Assembly: GCA_022706085.1 (NCBI GenBank)
Contig: JAKJDF010000008.1
Coordinates: forward strand, 106,325-170,324
Origin: Candidatus Latescibacterota bacterium
Lineage (GTDB): Bacteria > Latescibacterota > MWCZ01
Length of the DNA: 64,000 nt
Direction: 5' to 3'
A program made the position numbers and the translations under genes. The notes below the pieces were generated by a model, which ran no database searches, was not told the origin of the DNA, and worked only from the letters and a program-made list of their open reading frames with translations. The number at the start of each line of letters is the position of its first letter. Positions within the stretch are counted from its first letter, which is position 1. Shown piece after piece: positions 52,156 to 60,095 of the stretch.

Positions 52156-52965
52156 TTGGCACGCGTGGAAATGAAAGAGTTGCTGGAGGCAGGAGTTCAT
52201 TTCGGGCACCAGACACGCCGCTGGAACCCGAAGATGAAGCGGTTCATCTTCATGGAACGGAACGGCATCCATATTCTGGACCTGAACAAGACGATCGCGC
52301 TTCTGGAGAATGCCGCAAAGGCGATCTCGAACATTGCGGCGGCGGGACGCCCGGTGCTGTTCGTTGGCACGAAGAAGCAGGTTCGCGAAATCCTCGTTGA
52401 GGAAGCGGAGCGCGCCAACAGTTTCTATGTGGCGAATCGCTGGCTTGGCGGCATGTTGACCAATTTCCAGACGATCCGACAGAGCATCAAGCGGTTGGAC
52501 GACCTTGACGCAAAAGCGCAGGACGGGACGTTTCAGAAACTGACGAAGAACGAGGTGCTGGGGCTTGAGAAGGAGCGCCAGAAGCTGAACGCCGTGCTCT
52601 GCGGCATTCGTCATATGGGCCGTCTGCCGGGGGCGCTCGTGGTTGTTGACACGAAGAAGGAACGCATTGCCGTTGCGGAGGCGAACAAACTGGGCATCCC
52701 CGTATTCGCGGTGGTTGACACGAATTGCGATCCTGACCTGATCACGTACCCGATTCCCGGAAATGATGATGCGATCCGTTCCGTGGGGCTGGTGCTCCAT
52801 GTGCTGGCGGACGCAGTCATCGAAGGGATGCAGAATATCCAGCAGCCGGAACAGCCTGAACCCGCGGCAGCGAGCCGTGAATCGGGCGAGCGAGAACGTT
52901 CCCGCCGAGGCGGACCGCGTCGTCCGCGCGGCGCCCGTTCTGGCTCTGAAGCCGTTGCAGCCTGA
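52156..52965 (+). CDS. rpsB: 30S ribosomal protein S2
   Basis: The 269-residue S2 carries [67 protein letters not shown] and [19 protein letters not shown]. The C-terminal 40 residues are Arg/Gly/Glu-rich and longer than in E. coli. The start is read as TTG at 52156: AAGGAGG lies seven bases before it, and S2 proteins normally begin here. An ATG 60 bases upstream has no ribosome site. tsf follows, the standard pair. Confidence 0.96.
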   Translation: MARVEMKELLEAGVHFGHQTRRWNPKMKRFIFMERNGIHILDLNKTIALLENAAKAISNIAAAGRPVLFVGTKKQVREILVEEAERANSFYVANRWLGGMLTNFQTIRQSIKRLDDLDAKAQDGTFQKLTKNEVLGLEKERQKLNAVLCGIRHMGRLPGALVVVDTKKERIAVAEANKLGIPVFAVVDTNCDPDLITYPIPGNDDAIRSVGLVLHVLADAVIEGMQNIQQPEQPEPAAASRESGERERSRRGGPRRPRGARSGSEAVAA

Positions 52966-52980
52966 TTTGCACTGAAATAA

Positions 52981-53015
52981 CGGCGGAAGGGGCCACGACG
53001 TCCCTCCGCCGCATT
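52981..53015 (+). terminator. hairpin between rpsB and tsf
   Basis: A stem of ten pairs with one bulged A (52981-52991 with 53002-53011) is followed by CATTTGTTG. It may lower tsf expression relative to rpsB as partial terminator, as known at this junction in other bacteria. Confidence 0.45.
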
Positions 53016-53047
53016 TGTTGTACTGTCTCTTTGTTATGAGGAACACA

Positions 53048-53641
53048 ATGGAAATTACGGCCGCACAAGTGAAGGAACTGCGAGAGAAGACTGGCGCCGG
53101 CATGATGGAGTGCAAGAAGGCTCTCGGTGAGACGAATGGCGACATCCAGAAGGCGATTGACTATCTCCGTGAACAGGGGATTCTCAAGAGCGCGAAGCTG
53201 GGGTCCCGCGCTACAAGTCAGGGCGCGATATTCAGTTATGTTCATCCGGGCGATCAGCTTGGAGTACTGGTGGAGATCAACTGCGAAACTGATTTCGTCG
53301 CCCGCACTGACGACTTCAAGGCGCTGGGCAAGAATATCGCGATGCAGGTGGCCGCGTCCGCTCCCCAGTATGTGAGCCGGGACCAGGTTCCGCAGGAAGT
53401 TCTCGACCATGAAAAAGAAGTATCCCGTGCCCAGGCGAAAGCGGAAGGGAAGCCGGAGAAGATCCTGGACAAGATCGTAGAAGGGCGGCTCGAGAAGTAT
53501 TTTCAGGAAGTGTGCCTGCTCGATCAGGCGTACATCCGGGATGACTCCCGCAAGGTGTCGGATCTGGTGACGGAAGCCATTGCGAAGATTCGCGAAAACA
53601 TCACGATCAAGCGGTTCGTGCGTTTCAAAGTGGGTGAATGA
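53048..53641 (+). CDS. tsf: elongation factor Ts
   Basis: EF-Ts recycles EF-Tu by GDP/GTP exchange. The 197-residue protein shows AAQVKELREKTGAGMMECKKAL, FSYVHPGDQLGVLVEINCETDFVA and a short C-terminal half (LLDQAYIRDDSRKVSD). It is the compact form, shorter than the 283-residue E. coli protein and close to the Thermus length. The ATG at 53048 follows GAGGA; an upstream extension of 11 residues is not supported. Confidence 0.97.
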   Translation: MEITAAQVKELREKTGAGMMECKKALGETNGDIQKAIDYLREQGILKSAKLGSRATSQGAIFSYVHPGDQLGVLVEINCETDFVARTDDFKALGKNIAMQVAASAPQYVSRDQVPQEVLDHEKEVSRAQAKAEGKPEKILDKIVEGRLEKYFQEVCLLDQAYIRDDSRKVSDLVTEAIAKIRENITIKRFVRFKVGE

Positions 53642-53696
53642 GCAGTTTTGACGGCCGGCGTCGCCGGTTTCCCACATTCCAACGACGGAAGTTCCC

Positions 53697-54410
53697 ATGT
53701 CGGCGTTCAAGCGGATACTGCTGAAGCTGTCTGGCGAGGCCCTGCAGGGATCTCACGCGTTCGGTATTGACCCTGTGGAGGTCAGCCGCATCTGCCAGGA
53801 GATCGTGGAGGTGCACTCCCACGGAGTCCAGATCGGCCTTGTGGTGGGAGGAGGGAACATTTTCCGCGGGAAGGAAATCGTCAACCAGCTTGGAGTTGAG
53901 GCGGCCAGCGCGGACAACATGGGGATGCTTGCCACGGTGATCAATTGCCTTGCGCTGCAAGCTGCGCTGGAGAAACTTGGTCTGGAAACGCGCGTTCAGA
54001 CGGCCATACGCATGGATCAGGTGGCCGAACCGCTTATCCGCCGGCGGGCCATCCGGCACCTCGAGAAAGAGCGGGTAGTGCTGTTCGCCGGTGGAACGGG
54101 CAGTCCTTTCTTCACCACTGATACTGCCGCGGCGTTGCGCGCCGTGGAAATCGGGGCAGAGGTTCTGCTGAAAGGCACCAAGGTAGATGGCGTCTATGAT
54201 GACGATCCCACCAGAAACCCCGGTGCCAACCTTTTCGATGAGCTCACGTACGAGGATATTCTCCAACACGGTTACAAGGTCATGGATGCCACGGCGGTCA
54301 GTCTTTCCATGGACAACAGGCTGCCGATAGTCGTGTTCAACCTCACGCGAGCCGGCGAACTCGTGCGGGCGGCACTGGGTGACCGTGTCGGCACGCGAGT
54401 CGTGGCGTAG
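53697..54410 (+). CDS. pyrH: uridylate kinase (UMP kinase)
   Basis: It phosphorylates UMP to UDP. The 237-residue hexameric amino-acid-kinase fold protein shows [73 protein letters not shown] and [13 protein letters not shown]. It lies between tsf and frr, a widely conserved order. Confidence 0.97.
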   Translation: MSAFKRILLKLSGEALQGSHAFGIDPVEVSRICQEIVEVHSHGVQIGLVVGGGNIFRGKEIVNQLGVEAASADNMGMLATVINCLALQAALEKLGLETRVQTAIRMDQVAEPLIRRRAIRHLEKERVVLFAGGTGSPFFTTDTAAALRAVEIGAEVLLKGTKVDGVYDDDPTRNPGANLFDELTYEDILQHGYKVMDATAVSLSMDNRLPIVVFNLTRAGELVRAALGDRVGTRVVA

Positions 54411-54435
54411 GCGAACCGGAACAAGGGAGGTGCAG

Positions 54436-54999
54436 ATGGCAACAGAAAGCCAGATCGTCCGCCAGACGCGGGCGAAGATGCAGAAAACTCTCGAAACGAT
54501 TGTTCACGAGTTCAGTACTGTCAGAACGGGCAAGGCCAATCCCGCGCTTCTGGATGTTGTCCGGGTGGAAGCGTACGGTTCGAAGGTTCCGATTTCGCAG
54601 GTGGCGAATGTGACGGCTCCTGAACCCGCGATGCTGCTGGTTCAACCGTGGGACAAGTCCACAATTGGTGCGATAGACAAAGCCATCAGGCTTTCCGATC
54701 TGGGTTTGAATCCCACCAATGACGGCAATGTCATTCGAATTGCGCTGCCGCCTCTCACCGAGGAACGACGCAAGGAATACGTGAAGATCGTGCACAAAAT
54801 GGCGGAGGAGGGGCGGATAGTGATCCGCAATGAGCGTCGTGACGCGATCGAAGAGCTGAGAAGAATGGAAAAGGCAAAACAGGTTTCGGAGGATGACAGC
54901 CGACGCGATCAGAAGGAAATCCAGACTCTGACGGACGAATTCATCAAGAAAGTCGATGCCGCACTTGCCGCAAAAGAGAAAGAGATCATGGAAGTGTGA
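54436..54999 (+). CDS. frr: ribosome recycling factor
   Basis: RRF splits post-termination ribosomes with EF-G. The 187-residue protein has FSTVRTGKANPALLDVVRVEAYG, VTAPEPAMLLVQPWD, SDLGLNPTNDGNVIRIALPPLTEERRKE in its core and a C-terminal helix with DEFIKKVDAALAAKEKEIMEV. The start ATG at 54436 follows GGGAGG; the frame open upstream overlaps pyrH and is not used. A terminator closes the rpsB-tsf-pyrH-frr run. Confidence 0.97.
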   Translation: MATESQIVRQTRAKMQKTLETIVHEFSTVRTGKANPALLDVVRVEAYGSKVPISQVANVTAPEPAMLLVQPWDKSTIGAIDKAIRLSDLGLNPTNDGNVIRIALPPLTEERRKEYVKIVHKMAEEGRIVIRNERRDAIEELRRMEKAKQVSEDDSRRDQKEIQTLTDEFIKKVDAALAAKEKEIMEV

Positions 55000-55026
55000 G
55001 CGGACACTATGGAAACGTTACGTTGA

Positions 55027-55056
55027 GGCGCGCGGTATCCCCGCGCGCCTTTTTTT
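55027..55056 (+). terminator. intrinsic terminator after frr
   Basis: A perfect 9-bp all-GC stem (55027-55035 with 55041-55049) with loop TATCC is followed by seven T. Confidence 0.95.
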
Positions 55057-55146
55057 GAAACCGCGCGCCCGTTTGTCCCTGAACACTGCTCTCTCTACTC
55101 TTCAACTGGCAATTGTCCCCCCTCGACACTACCAGGAGACGCAACT

Positions 55147-55962
55147 ATGCCGTTCCCGATGACGAGTATTGAACATGTTCAGGTTTCGCGTGTTCTTTGC
55201 GGTACCAACCCCTTCTTCGGGTTTTCCCATTTCAGCGCGGCGAGGGACGCGTGGCTGCGAAACCATTTCACGAAGGAACGCATTCTCGAGGTTCTCGAAG
55301 CCTGCCGCCTCGAGGGGATCAACGGAACGATCAGTAGTCCAAATCCCTTCTACCACGAAATCCTTCGTGAGCATGAACGACAGACCGGCCACCACTGGGT
55401 GTGGATGTGCACTCCGGGTGGAAACGACTGGAAAGAGGTGGAACCGGGGGTGAAATGGTGCGCGGATCATGGTGTTGAAATCTGCCTGCCGCATCAGGGG
55501 TTCACTGACAACAATCTCATTCCGGCAGAAAACCGTATCGCTGGCGGACCGGAAATCCTCCAGTGTATCAGGGACAACGGCATGATTCCCGGGTGGAGCA
55601 CCCACCGGCCGGAGACTATCATCGTATCGGATAAGGCGGGGTACGACGTAGCCACGTACATCCTTCCCTACAACAGCATCGGGTTCCTGTGTCCGGTTGA
55701 GACAGACTGGACGGGGCGGGTGATTCGAGAGACATCAAAGCCGGTGATATGCATCAAACCGCTCGGCGCAGGTCGTGTGATGCCGCCGACGGGATTGAGT
55801 TTCGTGTTCGGCAGCAACAAGCCGATTGACACCGTTGCAATCGGCTTTCTCGGCCCCGGGGAGGCGAAAGAGGATATTACGATTGCGCGCGATCTCATCG
55901 AGGGGCGGGAGCGGGAATACGAACTCCAGTATACGAGGAGCAAGGCCTCACTCGTCCGTTGA
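55147..55962 (+). CDS. uncharacterised protein, probable TIM-barrel fold
   Basis: I cannot name this 271-residue protein. It alternates beta strands and helices in a barrel-like rhythm: VSRVLCGTNPFFGFSHF near the N-terminus, ILEVLEACRLEGINGTI, HHWVWMCTPGG, VEICLPHQGFTDN, GMIPGWSTHRPETI, YILPYNSIGFLCP, VICIKPLGAGR and TVAIGFLGPGEAKED. The PLGAGR then GFLGPGEA pattern loosely recalls aldo-keto reductases, but the AKR tetrad is not evident. AGGAGA precedes the ATG; an ATG four codons later is possible. It is a single transcription unit between two terminators. Confidence 0.65.
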   Translation: MPFPMTSIEHVQVSRVLCGTNPFFGFSHFSAARDAWLRNHFTKERILEVLEACRLEGINGTISSPNPFYHEILREHERQTGHHWVWMCTPGGNDWKEVEPGVKWCADHGVEICLPHQGFTDNNLIPAENRIAGGPEILQCIRDNGMIPGWSTHRPETIIVSDKAGYDVATYILPYNSIGFLCPVETDWTGRVIRETSKPVICIKPLGAGRVMPPTGLSFVFGSNKPIDTVAIGFLGPGEAKEDITIARDLIEGREREYELQYTRSKASLVR

Positions 55963-55981
55963 CGCTCTACAAAGGCGCAAC

Positions 55982-56022
55982 GCGGAGCGGGGTCAGGATG
56001 CGGTTCCGCTCCGCATTTCTTT
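55982..56022 (+). terminator. intrinsic terminator
   Basis: A 9-bp stem (55982-55990 with 56006-56014), 15-base loop, then ATTTCTTT, 19 bases after the preceding gene. Confidence 0.7.
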
Positions 56023-56046
56023 CAGCGGCGCCGCCCGCCGGGAACC

Positions 56047-56829
56047 TCACCTTCTCCGCAGAACCCGGGCGGCGGCGGCGGCGAACAACGCACGGGGAAC
56101 AAGCCTGCCGGCGAACACCATCATTTTGTTCATTGCGCCTGGAACGACCAGCGGCCTCCCCCGAAGCATCGCCCTGAATCCGGCGCGGGCGACTTCTTCC
56201 GGCGTCTTCCTTCCCGGCGTATCCAGCATCCTGGTTCCCGCCGCGGCGAAGAAATCCGTGTCGGTCGGTCCGGGTGCAAGGCACGTTACCACGACCCCGA
56301 ACGGAGCAAGTTCTACTCGCAGCGCTTCCGAAAGGGAAAGCACGTAGGCTTTGGTGGCGGCGTACTCGGCCATGTACGGCATCGCCTGAAAACCCGCGAC
56401 AGAGGCAACCGTAAGGATACGGCCCCATTCCCGACGGGCCATCTCAATAGCCGCAAGGTGCATGAGTTCGGTGAACGAAACGATATTCAGGTGCCTCATT
56501 CCGCGTGTTTTTTCGGGTGGAATCTCACGGAACTCACCGTATGCGCCCACGCCGGCATTGTTGACAAGAATGTCAACGTTGTGTCCTCCTGCCTGAACGC
56601 GTTGCCACAGTTCCCCGGCGGACTCCGGTTGACTGAGGTCAGCGGGGAACACCGCCGCATTGACGGGGAAGCACTCGGTCATCTCTTGTGCCACGCGTTC
56701 GAGACGCTGAGTGTCCCTCGCGACCAGGATGAGGTCCGCCCCTTCGTGCGCGCAAAGCCTTGCGATGTGGTAGCCGATTCCCTTTGAAGCGCCCGTCACG
56801 AGCGCTGTTCTGCCTGCGAATGCCGGCAT
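56047..56829 (-). CDS. short-chain dehydrogenase/reductase
   Basis: This 260-residue classical SDR has the NAD(P) motif TALVTGASKGIG, NNAGVGAYG, the catalytic Ser within VASVAGFQAMPYMAEYAATKAY, and the YxxxK pair in that same stretch (Tyr-Ala-Ala-Thr-Lys). AxxRDT after the second strand (VARDTQRL) suggests NADPH. The ATG at 56829 has a perfect AAGGAGGT; the 44 upstream codons are not used. A C-terminal helix rich in Arg and Ala may touch the membrane. The substrate is unknown. Confidence 0.9.
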   Translation of the reverse strand: MPAFAGRTALVTGASKGIGYHIARLCAHEGADLILVARDTQRLERVAQEMTECFPVNAAVFPADLSQPESAGELWQRVQAGGHNVDILVNNAGVGAYGEFREIPPEKTRGMRHLNIVSFTELMHLAAIEMARREWGRILTVASVAGFQAMPYMAEYAATKAYVLSLSEALRVELAPFGVVVTCLAPGPTDTDFFAAAGTRMLDTPGRKTPEEVARAGFRAMLRGRPLVVPGAMNKMMVFAGRLVPRALFAAAAARVLRRR

Positions 56830-56950
56830 GTGACCTCCTTGTTGCGGATTCCATCCGGAGCCGATTCCGAGTATTCTTAATTTCGTTTCTTTTCTGGCCG
56901 CAAGTTCCCCCGCGCGAGTGGTGATTATCCCCCAACGGAGATTTGGGTAG

Positions 56951-59479
56951 ATGCAAAACAACGTCGCGTCGTTCGGCAGGGATCTTCTTCAGGTCGATTA
57001 CGCTTCGTATCTCAGCCAGCACGATGTCGTGTATGAAACGCCACCGGCGATCGGATGCCACGGGCTGCCCATCGGAAACGGGGTTTCAGGTGCACTGGTG
57101 TGGACGCCGCCGACGGCGGTACGCTGGGAGCTGGGCGGTTCAGACCTGTGGGCGGATGGTCCCTCGCGACCCTTTGGATCATGGAACAGAGAGGACGAAG
57201 AGGTTGCTACTGCTTTGCTCTCCGCGGGCTCACTCTCGATCGGTTACGACATACCCGCGTTCGACTGGGCATATCTGAAGAAGTTCTCCGCCCGCCTCGC
57301 CCTTTGTCCGGCCGAGGTATCTCTCAATGCGGAGACGCCGTTTTCGCGAGTGCGCATAAAGACGTGGATGAACAGCAATCCCTCGTGCCTGATCATACAG
57401 TGTTCCGACGATCTGGACGATGCGATTCCTCGAAGGATTTCACTGGAACGCTGGGGAAGCCGCGTGTTTGCGCACTGGTACCGGACGATCGTGCGTGATC
57501 CCTCGCGAGGGCTCAGCGGAACCGAGGCGAGCGCTCACGGCGATGTGGCAATTTTACGTCACAGTTGCCGTTCGCACGACTTTGTTGTTGCAGCAAAGGT
57601 GGTGGGTGTTCCTGCGACGTGCAGGGTGGCGCACACCCATGGAACGGTAATTGAGATCGAAACGGTCCGTTCGGCCGATTTCACGGTTCTGGTCACCATC
57701 GCCTCCAGCGAGGCTACCGCAGACCCGCTGGAAACTGCACTGCAACGGATCGCAGAGGCGGAGGCGACAGGCACCTCGAACCTTCAGACGAGACACCGGA
57801 AGTGGTGGTCGGGTTTCTGGGAGCGCTCGTTCGTAAATATCCCTGACGCGTATCTGGAAAACCTCTGGTATATCAATCAGTACGTAATGGGTTCGGGTTC
57901 GCGGGGAGATTACCCGCCTCATTTCATCAACGGAATCTGGAACTGGAATCGCGATTTCCGCGCGTGGAACCACTTCTATCACTGGAATCAGGAAGAGCTG
58001 AACTGGCCGGTTTTCGCATCGGGGCATCCTGAACTGGCGCTCGGTTACCTCAAAATGCGCGCGCAGGCCCTTCCGCTGGCACAGCAGAGCGCAATGAGGA
58101 AATACGGAATCAACGGTGCATGGTACAGCGACGTGTTCGAACGTCGTGGCTGGCAGGATGAAGGTGTGCCGTTGTTCACGCCGGGCCTGCAGATTGCGCT
58201 CGACATGTGGCGGTACTGGCGACATACCGGCGACGAGGAGTTCCTCGCACAGACGGCATACCCGGTGATGCGCGAAGCATGCATGTTCTATCTGGGGTTG
58301 TTGAAGGAGGAGTCGGACGGGTTGTTTCACCTCCCCGCGAGCCACCCGTATGAACACGCGAGCGGGTATATGGTGCGTGATTGTCTGACAGATATGGCAC
58401 ACATCCGTACCGCGTTTCCGGCAACCGCAACCGTCGCGGAGCGCCTCGGGGAGAGGGATTTCGCGGAGCGGCTTCGGGACGTCGTTGCCCGACTTCCCCG
58501 CGTTGAAACGCTGCCGTTGCCCCAAAGACGCTACCGAAACACCCCCGAGGGTGCGGAATTCACTGGCGGGTGGGCGAAGGGGTTGAAATGCCCCTCTGAC
58601 AGGATTCTGTGCGCCGGACGCAGAGTGGAAGACGGTTGTCCCGTACATTTTCGCGCAGTGGAAGAAGGGACGGGTTCGGAGCACTTGTTTCCGGGCTCTG
58701 ATGAGTCGCTGGTGTTCCCATCCGGCGCGCTCGGCCTCAAAGATAAAGCGAGTGAACTTTTCGAGGCGGCCCGTACGACCGCGCTCTGCAACTGGGAAGA
58801 AATCATGGGGTGGAGCGTCACCCCGATTGTGTTCGCGAGGCTGGGGATGTCCGATCTGGCGGAGGAGGCGCTCCGACGGCATATTGTCCACTTCCAGCAC
58901 TTTCCGCAGGGACTGTGGAACTACCAGGGCAGTCAATCCGGTTCGGCCACCGATTTTGCCACGACATTCCGTGTGCATGATCGGGCGGATGAGCAGGATG
59001 AGTTCCCGTTCCTTCGGCAGCCGCATACGCATTTCGGGCTTGAACCGGGAGCGGTGGTTCAGACTACGGTCAATGAGATGTTTCTGCAGAGCTACGAGGG
59101 GGTTATCCGGGTGTGCCCGTCAGTTCCGCAGGGTTGGGACGGTGCGTTTTCATTGTGGGCGGAAGGAGGATTTCGAGTTTCTGCGAGGGTTCTGCGCGGG
59201 AGGGTGTCGCGGTTTGCCGTGGAGAGCATGCGCGGTGAGGAATGCTGTATTGCCCTGCCGTACGAAGGTGTGTGGGAAGTGACTGACGGGATTTCTGACG
59301 CGACCCTCGACGTGCAACCGATTGGCGGCACGCTGACGTTTCCGACTGCCGCGGGCGGGGTTTACGTGGTCAGCGATTGCAATGAGACGCCAGGTCCCGC
59401 CCCGTTGCTTTCCGGGTGCGCTGCCATTCACGCCAGGGAGCGAGAGGGTCGCTGGATAGGAATTCCGCGGATGTGGTGA
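56951..59479 (+). CDS. GH95-like glycoside hydrolase
   Basis: The 842-residue protein resembles GH95 (alpha-L-fucosidase/galactosidase). The N-terminal beta-domain ends with GLPIGNGVSGALVW-type residues (about 37-50). The linker has RHRKWWSGFWERSFVNIP, a GH95 mark. The (alpha/alpha)6 barrel follows, with FINGIWNWNRDF in place of the usual LQGIWN and NWNQEELNWPVFASGHPEL in place of NINLQMNYW. A C-terminal beta domain closes it (about 760-842). No signal peptide is seen. Catalytic residues are not certain. It is divergent from the SDR gene. Confidence 0.78.
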   Translation: MQNNVASFGRDLLQVDYASYLSQHDVVYETPPAIGCHGLPIGNGVSGALVWTPPTAVRWELGGSDLWADGPSRPFGSWNREDEEVATALLSAGSLSIGYDIPAFDWAYLKKFSARLALCPAEVSLNAETPFSRVRIKTWMNSNPSCLIIQCSDDLDDAIPRRISLERWGSRVFAHWYRTIVRDPSRGLSGTEASAHGDVAILRHSCRSHDFVVAAKVVGVPATCRVAHTHGTVIEIETVRSADFTVLVTIASSEATADPLETALQRIAEAEATGTSNLQTRHRKWWSGFWERSFVNIPDAYLENLWYINQYVMGSGSRGDYPPHFINGIWNWNRDFRAWNHFYHWNQEELNWPVFASGHPELALGYLKMRAQALPLAQQSAMRKYGINGAWYSDVFERRGWQDEGVPLFTPGLQIALDMWRYWRHTGDEEFLAQTAYPVMREACMFYLGLLKEESDGLFHLPASHPYEHASGYMVRDCLTDMAHIRTAFPATATVAERLGERDFAERLRDVVARLPRVETLPLPQRRYRNTPEGAEFTGGWAKGLKCPSDRILCAGRRVEDGCPVHFRAVEEGTGSEHLFPGSDESLVFPSGALGLKDKASELFEAARTTALCNWEEIMGWSVTPIVFARLGMSDLAEEALRRHIVHFQHFPQGLWNYQGSQSGSATDFATTFRVHDRADEQDEFPFLRQPHTHFGLEPGAVVQTTVNEMFLQSYEGVIRVCPSVPQGWDGAFSLWAEGGFRVSARVLRGRVSRFAVESMRGEECCIALPYEGVWEVTDGISDATLDVQPIGGTLTFPTAAGGVYVVSDCNETPGPAPLLSGCAAIHAREREGRWIGIPRMW

Positions 59480-59507
59480 TGCGCGGAAAGGGACCGCCCG
59501 GAACTAC

Positions 59508-59538
59508 AAAAGCCCTGCCTCATGGAGGCAGGGCTTTT
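59508..59538. terminator. bidirectional intrinsic terminator
   Basis: A perfect 13-bp stem (59508-59520 with 59526-59538), loop CATGG, begins with AAAA and ends with TTTT. It serves the GH95-like gene and the converging HU gene. Confidence 0.93.
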
Positions 59539-59566
59539 GTATACCTTGGACCAAGCCGGGCAGGGG

Positions 59567-59851
59567 TTATTTTTTCTTGCCGGCCACAGCCTCTTTGAGG
59601 TTCTTGCCAGCCTTGAACTTCGGAACCTTCGCCGCCGGAATCTTGATTTCCTTCTTCGTTCCGGGAAGCTTGCCTACCCGTGCTTTGCGCTGGCCGACGG
59701 CGAACGTGCCGAAGCCAACCAGGGACACCTTGTCGCCGCTTTTGAGAGCCGCGGTGATCCCGCCCAACAACGCGCTCAACACCTCGCCGGCAGCCTTCTT
59801 GGACACACCAGCTTCGCTCGCTGCTTTTGCGATCAGTTCTTCACGGGACAT
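59567..59851 (-). CDS. hup: HU-family nucleoid DNA-binding protein
   Basis: The 94-residue protein is a standard HU: helical N-terminus LIAKAASEAGVSKKAAGEVL, the core VSLVGFGTFAVGQRKAR, and the DNA-bending arm with Pro at its tip (KIPAAKVPKFKAG). A short Lys tail ends it. It compacts and bends DNA as a dimer. AGGGGGTG lies before the ATG, and a strong promoter lies just upstream. Confidence 0.97.
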   Translation of the reverse strand: MSREELIAKAASEAGVSKKAAGEVLSALLGGITAALKSGDKVSLVGFGTFAVGQRKARVGKLPGTKKEIKIPAAKVPKFKAGKNLKEAVAGKKK

Positions 59852-59899
59852 TGGTTCACCCCCTACCGTGTAGATGGTTCATTTGCGTTCCCGATGAGT

Positions 59900-59928
59900 A
59901 AAATAGAACGTCGGGAGCGATTTGTCAA
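59900..59928 (-). promoter_or_regulatory. strong sigma-70-type promoter of the HU gene
   Basis: On the minus strand TTGACA (59923-59928) and TATTTT (59900-59905) are 17 bases apart, 49 bases before the HU start codon. Confidence 0.85.
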
Positions 59929-60095
59929 CACAGGAGTATCGATTTTTCGGTAATTTTCCAAGGTTTTTTTTCATCCGAGCGCGGCTGGGTCGCATCGCTC
60001 TATCGTTACATGCTGTAAATATTGTCACTTACGAAAATCAAAAAAATCCGGCTTCTCGGGGGCATTTTTCACCTCTTTTCGTGCTCCCGTGGCGT

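Noticed and set aside
57554..59032. 492-residue minus-strand open frame inside the GH95-like gene
   Set aside because: Antisense shadow; the plus-strand product has clear hydrolase motifs and the shadow has none.
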